Counted from the stretch's first letter, positions 7,848 to 15,021 are shown. The stretch is DNA of 22,198 nucleotides from GWA2-44-9 sp964429675 (GCA_964429675.1 CAYSDF010000009.1:1-22198); one strand, 5' to 3'. Notes: a model not told the origin generated them from the sequence alone. A program made the numbers and translations.

Positions 7848-8285
7848 ATGGATCAGGAAGCATACGAAGGGATTTCTGGAGATAGAGGACCTGCTACTGT
7901 TAAAGTAGAGTCTTCCACAAAGTACTATCGACAGAAAAGAGCAAATGGTAAGGATGAACTGATCTTTGATTTTGATAAAGTTTCGTTGAGAGATATTCTA
8001 GACATTGTTTATAGTGAATTTGGCCAAGATGTCCCTCTCAAGGATGTCGTATTCCCACATCCTCACGGATTTGGTAATTACTACGATAAGTATAAGAGTC
8101 CTATAGTAGTAACTTTAGGGCAATACGAAAGTTTTATCGAGCATGATGACAGTTGGGGAGCCCAGGTTAATGGACGGATTACGTTGGCTGCCGTAATAGG
8201 TCAAGCTTTGTCTAAAACTAATAAACTAAATAAAGCTAGAGTCGGTTGGCGCGATTGGCAGATGTTCTTGTCTGTTAAAAAGTAA
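7848..8285 (+). CDS. Hypothetical soluble protein (145 aa)
   Basis: Not recognised. It has no signal peptide or membrane segment and no cysteines. The sequence has an N-terminal polar region (1-30), a mixed central domain (FDFDKVSLRDILDIVYSEFG), an aromatic/His-rich stretch (FPHPHGFGNYYDKY, around 69-82) and a C-terminal helix followed by WRDWQMFLSVKK. It sits alone between its own consensus promoter and a strong terminator overlapping its stop codon, with a good Shine-Dalgarno (AAGGAG), so it is very likely a real, independently expressed gene. Codon use looks like that of its neighbours. No function is proposed. Confidence 0.85.
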   Translation: MDQEAYEGISGDRGPATVKVESSTKYYRQKRANGKDELIFDFDKVSLRDILDIVYSEFGQDVPLKDVVFPHPHGFGNYYDKYKSPIVVTLGQYESFIEHDDSWGAQVNGRITLAAVIGQALSKTNKLNKARVGWRDWQMFLSVKK

Positions 8286-8305
8286 CCCCGCTAAAGCGGG
8301 GTTTT
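8284..8305 (+). terminator. Rho-independent terminator after the 145-aa gene
   Basis: AACCCCGC (8284-8291), loop TAAA, GCGGGGTT (8296-8303), then T residues to 8305. It overlaps the stop codon and lies 3 nt from the next -35. Confidence 0.9.
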
Positions 8306-8307
8306 GC

Positions 8308-8335
8308 TTGACTTATACTCGTGTAATGGTAAAAT
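8308..8335 (+). promoter_or_regulatory. Promoter for the porin-like gene
   Basis: -35 TTGACT (8308-8313), 16-bp spacer, extended -10 TGGTAAAAT (8327-8335). The transcript would have a leader of about 25 nt with AGGAG at 8357-8361. Confidence 0.82.
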
Positions 8336-8367
8336 ATGCTCAATTCTTTAATAACTAGGAGTGGCGT

Positions 8368-9711
8368 ATGAAGAGGGCTTTAATCGCTCTAAGTCTTTGT
8401 TTTATCTCAAGGCTGGCTTACGGTCAGTCGCCTGATCCCGATTCGGACAAGCCGAAAATTTCCTTTGGGATTGATGCTTCTTTTGCCGGTGTTCATGATA
8501 ATGCTGAGCGGGGTTCGATGGGCCGAGAAAGGCAGACAAAAATTGCCTTTTTCAACTTTGCCGTAAAAGGTGAATTAACTGATAGGATTTCTTTTAATCT
8601 GACTATAAATCCTGCCAATGATGGAAGAGTGCCCAGGCCCTATGTTCCTCGCTCGGGTGATAGAAGTAATTATTTCTTTCCTAATATGCCGGAAGGTCGG
8701 GGCGTTGTTTCTGATCCGGAGGGGCTTTATAAAGTCGATGATTATAAGAATACCGGCCTTGATCCAATTATCCAGCAGGGTCTTATGAGAGTTGGATATG
8801 TTGATATACATTCAAAAAATAAAGATCGGGGCATTATGCTCGGCCGGAATTATGTGCCTCAGGGTTTGATGCTTGATGATTTTCATTGGTTTACCGCTAA
8901 AGATATGACTCATATCCAGCTTATAAATACTCAGGCCGATAATGGTGCATTTATGTACTTAAAGAGGGGTCATGTTAGTTTTCATCTTGATCTTATCTCT
9001 GGCAACGGTAATCCTTACCATGATTACGGTTATTATGATTTTACTGATGCCTCAGAAGATAAAAACTCTTTCATGGGGGGAATTGTTGGGGGAAGGTTTA
9101 CTGCAAGTAAATTTATAGCCGGTACTTCTTTCAAAAAGAATGTCGTTAATTCTAGGATTGAAGATTCAATTACGCTTCAATTATCAAAACATAACGACGA
9201 CTCGTTTATTATATTCGGGTCAGTAACTCCCAATCGCTATGTCAGAATTTTTGGAGAACATGCAAGATATACCTGGGGCTTGGCGAAAACTTCGGCTCAG
9301 CTTTTAAAAGGGCCGGAAGTTGAAAGCCCAGTTATAAAGAGCGGCTACTATTATGGCTTTGATCTAAATGGTCCTGATACAAAATTCGGCAAGTGGGGTT
9401 TTACTTATACCAGAGAAAAGTTATCCAGAGATGATTCTTTGGTGGCCTGGGCGGCAGCGAATCATGCATTCGATGCAGCTCTCGGAGCAAATGAGAGATC
9501 AAATATCTTTAAGATTTATGGTCAATTTGGAAAGTATTTGACCGGATTTTTCTTTTTTAATCAGCTATCAGTTCCATTCCCGGAACTATCTGCCTTAAGG
9601 CCCCTTATCGGCCGCGTTGATCAGTCGTCTCATCCGCCAATCTTTGGCCAAAGTTCCGGAATTAGTGTTAATCAAAGAAAAATTGGCCTTGGTATTCGCC
9701 TGAGTATGTAA
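8368..9711 (+). CDS. Secreted porin-like beta-barrel protein candidate (447 aa)
   Basis: The N-terminus is a clear Sec signal peptide (MKRALIALSLCFISRLAYG, likely cleavage before Gln20). The mature part has no hydrophobic helix. Instead it has alternating amphipathic stretches with many aromatic and Gly residues, such as KISFGIDASFAGVHD, RISFNLTINPAND, VGYVDIHSK and VSFHLDLISGNGNPY, and ends on a strand (RKIGLGIRLSM). The order resembles phosphate-selective or general porins, in which a strand such as AYVDY precedes a RxGxxxxPxG turn; here GIMLGRNYVPQGLMLDD. The last residue is Met, not the usual Phe/Tyr/Trp of barrel signals. It is a single-gene unit with its own promoter, Shine-Dalgarno and bidirectional terminator. 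A surface-exposed beta-rich protein that is not a porin is the main alternative. Confidence 0.7.
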   Translation: MKRALIALSLCFISRLAYGQSPDPDSDKPKISFGIDASFAGVHDNAERGSMGRERQTKIAFFNFAVKGELTDRISFNLTINPANDGRVPRPYVPRSGDRSNYFFPNMPEGRGVVSDPEGLYKVDDYKNTGLDPIIQQGLMRVGYVDIHSKNKDRGIMLGRNYVPQGLMLDDFHWFTAKDMTHIQLINTQADNGAFMYLKRGHVSFHLDLISGNGNPYHDYGYYDFTDASEDKNSFMGGIVGGRFTASKFIAGTSFKKNVVNSRIEDSITLQLSKHNDDSFIIFGSVTPNRYVRIFGEHARYTWGLAKTSAQLLKGPEVESPVIKSGYYYGFDLNGPDTKFGKWGFTYTREKLSRDDSLVAWAAANHAFDAALGANERSNIFKIYGQFGKYLTGFFFFNQLSVPFPELSALRPLIGRVDQSSHPPIFGQSSGISVNQRKIGLGIRLSM

Positions 9712-9717
9712 AAACAG

Positions 9718-9747
9718 GCCCTGACGTACGTCAGGGCTTTTATTTTT
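9718..9747. terminator. Bidirectional terminator between the porin-like gene and dnaE
   Basis: Perfect palindrome GCCCTGACGTACGTCAGGGC (9718-9737). T-rich DNA follows on the right (9738-9747) and an A-tract precedes it on the left, so it serves both converging genes. Confidence 0.93.
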
Positions 9748-12700
9748 TAGATCGTTGCTACGAGGGCTTTCACATCGTCGCAGAGAAGTTTCACTACGCC
9801 GTCGCGGTCATTTACTTTGCCGCGGGCGATGACGACGGTATTTTCTTTCCAGGCTTCAGGATTTTTTTCTAAAATACTTGGGAAAACTACAACTTCTATT
9901 TTGGAAGTTAAATCTTCAAGCATGGAAAACATCATTGGTTTGCCGGTCTTAGTTACAATCTTATGGATTTTGGTTATTAACCCGCCTATTTTTATGGATC
10001 CGGTGGTAGTGGCGGTTATGTTTTTGATCGGTGTTACTTTCTCAAATTTCATTTGAGTCTGATAGCTATTTAACGGATGATCGGAAATAAATAGCCCCAG
10101 CAATTCTTTTTCCCACATTAACTTTTCCCATTTTTGAGCCGGCTCAGCTGTTACAAGGCGAACAGGAGGTAATTCTGTATCGGTCGCGGCTCCAAAAAGA
10201 CTTACTTGGCCCATGGAGGATTTCTTATTTTTCTCCCGGGAATAATATAAGAGTTGCTCAATATTACTTAGTAAGGAATTCCTCTCCCCAAAAATTTCCA
10301 AAGCCCCGCATTTGATCAAGCTTTCAAGAGATTTCTTATTTAAATCTTTATTCTGGATTCTTGATACGAAATCATCGATCATCTTAAATTTACCGCCGTT
10401 TTGGCGTTCTTGGATAATTGCCGTGACTATGTTCTCGCCGACATTTTTGACAGCGGAAAGACCAAAGCGGATTGCCATTTTATTACCAGCGGGAACTACT
10501 GCAAATTTCTCAAAACTTTCATTTATTTCTGGCGCTAGAACTTCTATATCCATCTCTTTACACTCCTCTATAAGTGCGGCAACTCTCTCTACGTCGCCCG
10601 TTTCAGAATTCATGAAGGCGGCCATGAACTCATAAGGATAATTGGCCTTAAGGTATGCGGTCTGATAGGCGATCGTGGCATAACAAGCCGAGTGGGCCTT
10701 ATTGAAGCCATAGCGTGCGAAAGGTTCTATCAGCTCCCAGATGCGATTGGCTATATGACGGGAGATGCTGTTTTTGAGACAGCCATTAATAAATCTTTCT
10801 TTCTGTTCGTCGAGCAAGGATTTAATCTTTTTACCCACGGCCTTGATTAAAAGATAACCTTCGCCTTTAGTCAGTCCGGCTAGCTCTGTGGCCATATCCA
10901 TCACTTGTTCCTGATATACGATAACTCCGTAAGTAGGAGCAAGAATTTTATCTACAATAGGATGGATCTTTTCGATTGATTCCCGACCATGCTTGCGGGC
11001 GATAAAATGGGGGATTAATTCCATGGGACCGGGCCGGAATAGGGCTACTTGGGCAATAATATCTTCAAGCCTGGTCGGTTTAAGATCTTTGAGGTATCTT
11101 TTCATGCCCGCACTTTCTAGCTGGAATACGCCAGTTGTTTGGACGTCTTGGAGAAGTTTAAATGTCTTGGGGTCATCAAGGGGTATCTGGTCAATATTAA
11201 TATCAATTCCATGTCCACGCTTTATTTCTTTAAGAGCTTCTTCAATAATTGTTAGATTTGCCAAGCCCAGGAAATCCATTTTTAAAAGACCTAGATCTTC
11301 GACAGCGTGCATCTCGTACTGAGTAATAATATCTCCTTCATTAGTACCGTACTGAAGAGGTAAATATTCTGTAAGGGGTTTGGGCGTTATTACTACGGCG
11401 CAGGCATGAGTAGATGAGTGCCTGGCTACACCCTCAAGCTTAGAAGCCGCATCTATCAGTTTTTTAACATCAGGCTCTTTATCGTAGGCCTCCTTTAGCT
11501 CAGCAACTGTTTCAACGCAGTTTTTAAGATGACTCTTGCCCTTGTTTGGCGTATCCGGGATCATTTTAGCGATCTTATCACAGAAGTCGTAAGAAAAACC
11601 AAGAGCTCTTCCTGCATCTCGGATGCCGCCTCTGGCGGCCATGGTACCAAAGGTGATTACTTGAGCGACATGATCCTTACCGTATTTTTGAGCTACATAT
11701 TGAAGAACTTCATCTCTTCTTGTATCGGCAAAATCCAAATCTATATCAGGCATTGAGATACGCTCAGGATTTAAGAACCGCTCGAATAAAAGATTGTATT
11801 TAATAGGATCTATATTGGTAATGCCAAGAGAGTAAGTGATCAAGCTTCCTGCTGCTGAACCTCGGCCGGGCCCAACAACAATTCCATTTTTCTTGGCCCA
11901 ATTAACAAAGTCTTGGACAATTAAGAAATAAGAAGCAAATCCTGTCTGCTTTACTACTTTGAGCTCGTATTCTAGGCGTTCATATATGTCTTTTTCTGGA
12001 TTCTTGCCATATCTTGTCTCGATACCTTTATAAACTAAATTTTCCAGATATTCATCGCTTGATTTATACTCTTTGGGTAAAGGAAAGTGGGGGAGCTGGG
12101 TTTTGCCAAGCTCTATTTCTACATTGCATCTTGCGGCGATGGCGTTGGTGTTGTCTATTGCTTCTTTGGCCGCTTCTTCGCCCAATACTTTAAATTTTTC
12201 ATACATCTCGTCTCCGCTCAGAAGAGAAAAATTATCATCCCTCATTGTTAAGCGGTCATTATCATCAAGTTTGTTGCCGGTTTGAACGGCAAGAAGTACG
12301 TCATGAGCGTGAGCATCGTCGGCCAAGGTATAATGAGAGTCTTGAGTCGCTACCAAGGGAAGGCCGGTGTCTTCGGACAGTTTAATCAATTGAGGGCTGA
12401 CCGTATTCTGATCTTCTATGCTGGGATGTTGCTGCAATTCCAGATAAAAATTGTCTTTTCCAAAAATATCTGAATATTCTAGGGCTATCTTCTTTGCTTT
12501 TGAGTAATTACCGGATAAAAGGGCCTTTGAAACTTCTCCCCCAAGGCACGCTGAAAGGCCAATTAGGCCTTCAGAGTGCCTTTTCAGTAGTTCTTTGTCT
12601 ATTCTTGGTTTATAATAAAAGCCCTCAAGGTGAGCGGCGCTGACGAGCTTTATCAGATTCTTATAACCGACATTGTTTTCGGCCAGCAATACTAAGTGAT

Positions 12701-12956
12701 AGCGCTTATCATCTATCCCTGAGCGCTTATCGTGCATGCTATGCTCTGCTATATATACTTCACAGCCTATGATGGGTTTGACCCCGCCTTTTTTAGCTTT
12801 TTTATAAAGCTCGATTGCTCCATACATCGCGCCATGATCAGTGATGGCCAGGGATTCCATTCCCAGTTCCTTTGCGCGATTAACTAATTCATCTATTTTG
12901 GATAATCCATCAAGGAGAGAATAGTGGGAATGGGTATGTAGATGAACAAATTTCAT
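9747..12956 (-). CDS. dnaE: DNA polymerase III alpha subunit with intact PHP domain
   Basis: Replicative polymerase. In order: the PHP domain (about 1-280) has metal-binding type residues HLHTH (5-9), TDHG (39-42), GCEVY (64-68) and DSHY/DAHAHD (206-219). The polymerase core has GRGSAAGS (364-371) and catalytic PDIDLDF (403-409, D404 and D406). Finger and helix-hairpin-helix regions follow, then an OB domain (SIKIGGLITKIHKIVTK onward). At 1069 aa it ends just after the OB fold and lacks the long tau-binding tail of E. coli DnaE (1160 aa). The intact PHP motif fits self-proofreading, but that is inferred from the family. No Shine-Dalgarno precedes the ATG; a 31-codon ORF overlaps the start by ATGA and may couple translation. 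Confidence 0.97.
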   Translation of the reverse strand: MKFVHLHTHSHYSLLDGLSKIDELVNRAKELGMESLAITDHGAMYGAIELYKKAKKGGVKPIIGCEVYIAEHSMHDKRSGIDDKRYHLVLLAENNVGYKNLIKLVSAAHLEGFYYKPRIDKELLKRHSEGLIGLSACLGGEVSKALLSGNYSKAKKIALEYSDIFGKDNFYLELQQHPSIEDQNTVSPQLIKLSEDTGLPLVATQDSHYTLADDAHAHDVLLAVQTGNKLDDNDRLTMRDDNFSLLSGDEMYEKFKVLGEEAAKEAIDNTNAIAARCNVEIELGKTQLPHFPLPKEYKSSDEYLENLVYKGIETRYGKNPEKDIYERLEYELKVVKQTGFASYFLIVQDFVNWAKKNGIVVGPGRGSAAGSLITYSLGITNIDPIKYNLLFERFLNPERISMPDIDLDFADTRRDEVLQYVAQKYGKDHVAQVITFGTMAARGGIRDAGRALGFSYDFCDKIAKMIPDTPNKGKSHLKNCVETVAELKEAYDKEPDVKKLIDAASKLEGVARHSSTHACAVVITPKPLTEYLPLQYGTNEGDIITQYEMHAVEDLGLLKMDFLGLANLTIIEEALKEIKRGHGIDINIDQIPLDDPKTFKLLQDVQTTGVFQLESAGMKRYLKDLKPTRLEDIIAQVALFRPGPMELIPHFIARKHGRESIEKIHPIVDKILAPTYGVIVYQEQVMDMATELAGLTKGEGYLLIKAVGKKIKSLLDEQKERFINGCLKNSISRHIANRIWELIEPFARYGFNKAHSACYATIAYQTAYLKANYPYEFMAAFMNSETGDVERVAALIEECKEMDIEVLAPEINESFEKFAVVPAGNKMAIRFGLSAVKNVGENIVTAIIQERQNGGKFKMIDDFVSRIQNKDLNKKSLESLIKCGALEIFGERNSLLSNIEQLLYYSREKNKKSSMGQVSLFGAATDTELPPVRLVTAEPAQKWEKLMWEKELLGLFISDHPLNSYQTQMKFEKVTPIKNITATTTGSIKIGGLITKIHKIVTKTGKPMMFSMLEDLTSKIEVVVFPSILEKNPEAWKENTVVIARGKVNDRDGVVKLLCDDVKALVATI

Positions 12957-13049
12957 ATAGTGAGGTGCTTGCTCGCCGAAGCTTTTCCAGCCTTCGTAGC
13001 CGAAGTTACTTCGGCGGAGTAGGCAGCGAAGGCGTGATTGAATTTCATA
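12949..13049 (-). repeat. Palindromic insertion flanked by 9-bp direct repeats in the dnaE leader
   Basis: AATTTCATA occurs at 12949-12957 and again at 13041-13049. Between them lies nested inverted repeat DNA: outer stem GCCTTCG (12990-12996) with CGAAGGC (13027-13033), and inner stem GCCGAAG-TTA-CTTCGGC (12999-13015). A further GCCGAAGC is at 12975-12982. The geometry looks like an inserted palindromic element with a target duplication, but a duplication could also arise by replication slippage. Confidence 0.65.
12953..13048 (-). CDS. Possible 31-codon leader ORF coupled to dnaE
   Basis: On the minus strand an ATG at 13046-13048 opens a frame (starts MKFNHAFAAYSAEV, ends SKHLTI) whose TGA overlaps the dnaE ATG as ATGA. 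Its first codons, ATGAAATT, are identical to those of dnaE (ATGAAATTT), because a 9-bp direct repeat occurs at both places. It begins 12 nt after an extended -10, while dnaE itself has no Shine-Dalgarno, so re-initiation from this ORF is plausible. Most of its codons lie in a palindromic repeat, so it is probably a by-product of insertion rather than a selected peptide. Confidence 0.4.
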   Translation of the reverse strand: MKFNHAFAAYSAEVTSATKAGKASASKHLTI

Positions 13050-13060
13050 ATCTTAACTTC

Positions 13061-13088
13061 ATTTTAACACTCGCACAAAACTCAGCAA
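13061..13088 (-). promoter_or_regulatory. dnaE promoter
   Basis: Minus strand: -35 TTGCTG (13083-13088), 16-bp spacer, extended -10 TGTTAAAAT (13061-13069). The predicted start near 13054 gives a leader of about 98 nt to the dnaE ATG, containing the palindrome and the leader ORF. Confidence 0.7.
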
Positions 13089-13119
13089 TGATAAAAAGTT
13101 GTTGATAACCGGAGGATTG

Positions 13120-13148
13120 TTGATTATTGGGATAGAATTTGTTATAAA
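13120..13148 (+). promoter_or_regulatory. Promoter for the metallopeptidase-like gene
   Basis: -35 TTGATT (13120-13125), 17-bp spacer, extended -10 TGTTATAAA (13140-13148). A Shine-Dalgarno AAGGA (13170-13174) lies before the ATG at 13181. Confidence 0.8.
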
Positions 13149-13180
13149 TTCGACAATCTCTATCTAGGTAAGGATAGCTG

Positions 13181-13804
13181 ATGAGAGCTGCTTTAAAATT
13201 TATAAAGTCTGTTTGGATAGTGTATACTATAGTTTTCTCAGGCTTAGTGCTTTTGGCTTTCTTTGATATTGTTAGTCCGTGGGAAGGCGTGGACTATCAG
13301 GGCAGATCGCATGAAAAAATGGCCCAAGTTTATAATGATAAAATATTATCTGCACGCTCATTATTTAAACAGAAGCCCACCATAGCAGAGCCGATCTATA
13401 GCGTTGGATGGGGCGTATATTATCTAAATGCAAGTTGCCATCTTGACCCGGCGACAGGGAAGGTTTATATAAAAATAAATGAGGGCCTGATCTATCGGTT
13501 TAACCAGGGGGAATTAGCCGGAGTAATAGCCCATGAGATAGCTCATGGAGAGATGGATCTAGGCACTATTAAGAAGAGCATGGCCCATTCGGATGTAGAT
13601 TTAAGAGGGGCAGAACTTGCTGGAAAAGATAATATGATCAGTGGTTTAAAGAGGATTGAAAAAGAATTTGCGGCCTCATATGCTAGGCGCAAGATGCTTT
13701 ATTTTTTATGTCCACTGTGGATATTGAACAAGTATATGGTAACAAAAGATATGGATGATAGGATAGCTATTGTTTCCAAATATAACCCAAGCAATCAGCA
13801 ATGA
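13181..13804 (+). CDS. Membrane-anchored M48-like zinc metallopeptidase
   Basis: The 207-aa protein has one N-terminal membrane segment (about 9-31) and then a domain with GELAGVIAHEIAHGEMD (110-126), which holds the HExxH zinc and catalytic motif (H118, E119, H122). Downstream, HSDVDLRGAELAG (136-148) aligns with the M48 segment ExxADxxGAxLA, where Glu is normally the third zinc ligand; here that place is His136. The domain is short, resembling a minimal M48 peptidase of the HtpX or Oma1 type. It may act in envelope protein quality control, but the substrate is unknown. A second hydrophobic stretch (172-182) precedes a basic tail. It has its own promoter and a terminator that spans its stop codon. 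Confidence 0.75.
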   Translation: MRAALKFIKSVWIVYTIVFSGLVLLAFFDIVSPWEGVDYQGRSHEKMAQVYNDKILSARSLFKQKPTIAEPIYSVGWGVYYLNASCHLDPATGKVYIKINEGLIYRFNQGELAGVIAHEIAHGEMDLGTIKKSMAHSDVDLRGAELAGKDNMISGLKRIEKEFAASYARRKMLYFLCPLWILNKYMVTKDMDDRIAIVSKYNPSNQQ

Positions 13805-13813
13805 TTGCTTTTT
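13790..13813 (+). terminator. Terminator spanning the stop codon of the metallopeptidase-like gene
   Basis: AGCAATCA (13790-13797), loop GCAA, TGATTGCT (13802-13809), then T residues to 13813. The stop codon TGA is part of the 3' arm. Confidence 0.85.
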
Positions 13814-13817
13814 GTTG

Positions 13818-13886
13818 CCAGGAAGTAGATTTTTGAAATGCGCCATGAGCGCTAGTCTGAAAGAAATTCAAAAATTCACTTCCTGG
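13818..13886 (+). repeat. Structured hairpin element, copy B
   Basis: Arms CCAGGAAGTAGATTTTTGAA (13818-13837) and TTCAAAAATTCACTTCCTGG (13867-13886) pair over 18 of 20 positions, with the same AG-facing-TC irregularity as copy A (434-509). The W in CCAGGWAGTAGA differs between copies and the opposite arm changes to match. An internal GCGC-CATGA-GCGC hairpin (13840-13852) takes the place of the one in copy A. It follows a terminator, and its right end touches the next -35. Confidence 0.78.
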
Positions 13887-13914
13887 TTGCAAAATTTTAG
13901 CAAGGTGTTATTAT
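13887..13914 (+). promoter_or_regulatory. Promoter for the zinc-ribbon membrane protein gene
   Basis: -35 TTGCAA (13887-13892) abuts repeat copy B; 16-bp spacer; extended -10 TGTTATTAT (13906-13914). Confidence 0.78.
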
Positions 13915-13949
13915 ATGGAGCATCTCTAATCTTTGAAAATGAGGTAGAA

Positions 13950-14285
13950 ATGTCCGATTTCCATATTTGTCCGAACTGTGGAAATGAGTTTGATGAAAAT
14001 GATGTGGCCGAGGCTAAGCTTTGGAATGAGTTCCAGGATAATAAAAGCGCTGAGCTAAAGAAAGCAAAAAGACTTGCCCGCATTTTTTCCCCGGGTATGA
14101 ATGTGTTCTACTGCTTCGTATTTGCTATTGCCGCTAACGCTGTTAAATCAGAAAAATTAGGAATGCTCTTTATTGTTTGCATGATTGCAGTCCTTGCTAT
14201 CGGTTATTATGCAAAAAAGAAAGCCGATCAAAGAGAGAATAAGCTTTTTCAAGATTACAAAGAAGAGCATAAAACTGCTATCTAG
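13950..14285 (+). CDS. Small zinc-ribbon-like membrane protein (111 aa)
   Basis: Unknown function. The frame extends upstream to 13770, but that part runs through a terminator, a repeat and a promoter. The ATG at 13950 has GAGG 5 nt before it and yields MSDFHICPNCGNEF, a one-knuckle CPxCG motif (C7, C10) typical of short zinc-ribbon starts; the second Cys pair is missing. A charged helix follows (about 20-45), then two membrane segments (about 51-66 and 71-87) and a charged tail. The layout, a single metal knuckle plus two helices, is common in small uncharacterised envelope proteins. Own promoter and terminator. Confidence 0.8.
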   Translation: MSDFHICPNCGNEFDENDVAEAKLWNEFQDNKSAELKKAKRLARIFSPGMNVFYCFVFAIAANAVKSEKLGMLFIVCMIAVLAIGYYAKKKADQRENKLFQDYKEEHKTAI

Positions 14286-14306
14286 CGCTTAATTTAAGCG
14301 CTTTTT
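14284..14306 (+). terminator. Terminator spanning the stop codon of the zinc-ribbon protein gene
   Basis: AGCGCTTAA (14284-14292) and TTAAGCGCT (14294-14302), then T residues to 14306. The TAG stop (14283-14285) overlaps the left arm. Confidence 0.9.
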
Positions 14307-14314
14307 GTTTGGAG

Positions 14315-14342
14315 TTGCAAAGTCTCAATTATATGGTACTAT
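14315..14342 (+). promoter_or_regulatory. Promoter for the split membrane protein frame
   Basis: -35 TTGCAA (14315-14320), 16-bp spacer, extended -10 TGGTACTAT (14334-14342). It begins 9 nt after the previous T-tract. Confidence 0.78.
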
Positions 14343-14377
14343 CTATCAGTTCTTTGATAAAATATCGGTAGGTTCCT

Positions 14378-14596
14378 ATGAGATTCTTGAGATGGTATGG
14401 CAGGCTGACTGAGAGGGCCTTTAGTTCAAGGGACGAAGTGAGTCGATCATTTATAAATAACGAAGCAACAAGAATTTGGGATAGCTTTAAGTGGTCTGTA
14501 GTCACTCAGCTCTTGGGACTTTTTATAGTATTATTATGGTTTTCTACTCCCGAGTACTTTCGGGAGGGCATTATCGGTAGGGTCTCTATGGTCTAG
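14378..14596 (+). CDS. Membrane protein, N-terminal part before an in-frame TAG (72 aa)
   Basis: Unknown function. It has a basic amphipathic N-terminus (MRFLRWYGRLTERAFSSRDE) and one membrane segment (about 39-56, WSVVTQLLGLFIVLLWF). It ends at TAG 14594-14596. The same frame continues without another stop to 14953, so this and the next entry look like one 191-codon gene interrupted by an amber codon. A 7-bp palindrome (CTCCCGA/TCGGGAG, 14547-14566) lies in the coding region 27 nt before the stop. The start ATG has only a weak GGTAGG. Either a real short protein, a recent nonsense mutation, or a sequencing error. Confidence 0.6.
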   Translation: MRFLRWYGRLTERAFSSRDEVSRSFINNEATRIWDSFKWSVVTQLLGLFIVLLWFSTPEYFREGIIGRVSMV

Positions 14597-14602
14597 GCAA
14601 GT

Positions 14603-14953
14603 TTGGTGGCATTAGCTACCGCGTTATGGATTTTAGTAAAACCTTTCTTCGATTGGCTCGGTGGTCTGGATTGGCCAGGATATGGATTAAAAGTAGACTT
14701 GGCTATGTACCAGTTTTTCGTCTTTATACTTCATTTGGTGATAGGTCTTATCATCTTTGAATTCGCCGTAATTTTAACGATGCTTGTCTTTGATCTTTTC
14801 ACCTTTTTTGTGCTAAGAACTGAGCCTAAAAAAGATAAAAGGGTTACAATTATTGCCGCTGCTATAATCTCTGCTCCGGTCGCTTATTATGCGACAACTT
14901 CGCATTATGCAATCTCAGCTATCAATCGTCTTGCATCATTTTTACTTCACTAA
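14603..14953 (+). CDS. Membrane protein, C-terminal part after an in-frame TAG (116 aa)
   Basis: Unknown function. It is in the same reading frame as the preceding entry, resuming after TAG and two codons (GCA AGT). Possible starts are TTG 14603 or GTG 14606, with no clear Shine-Dalgarno and no promoter of its own. It has a hydrophobic segment (about 1-14), a long pair of membrane helices (about 32-70, MYQFFVFILHLVIGLIIFEF onward), a basic turn (RTEPKKDKR, 72-80) and a last hydrophobic stretch (83-97). As a unit with the upstream part it would have four or five membrane segments. A terminator follows immediately. Confidence 0.62.
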   Translation: MVALATALWILVKPFFDWLGGLDWPGYGLKVDLAMYQFFVFILHLVIGLIIFEFAVILTMLVFDLFTFFVLRTEPKKDKRVTIIAAAIISAPVAYYATTSHYAISAINRLASFLLH

Positions 14954-14955
14954 AC

Positions 14956-14975
14956 ACCGCGTTAAGCGGTTTTTT
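14956..14975 (+). terminator. Terminator after the split membrane gene
   Basis: ACCGC (14956-14960), loop GTTAA, GCGGT (14966-14970), then T residues to 14975. Confidence 0.85.
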
Positions 14976-14983
14976 GTTTGAGG

Positions 14984-15012
14984 TTGCGGAAAAATTAATT
15001 TCATGATATTCT
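14984..15012 (+). promoter_or_regulatory. rpmF promoter
   Basis: -35 TTGCGG (14984-14989), 17-bp spacer, extended -10 TGATATTCT (15004-15012). The rpmF ATG lies 9 nt beyond, giving a leader of about 0-3 nt. Confidence 0.8.
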
Positions 15013-15021
15013 TATATAACT

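Noticed and set aside
13770..13949. Upstream extension of the zinc-ribbon protein frame
   Set aside because: It overlaps the previous stop, a terminator, repeat copy B and a promoter. The ATG at 13950 has a good Shine-Dalgarno and gives a sensible start.
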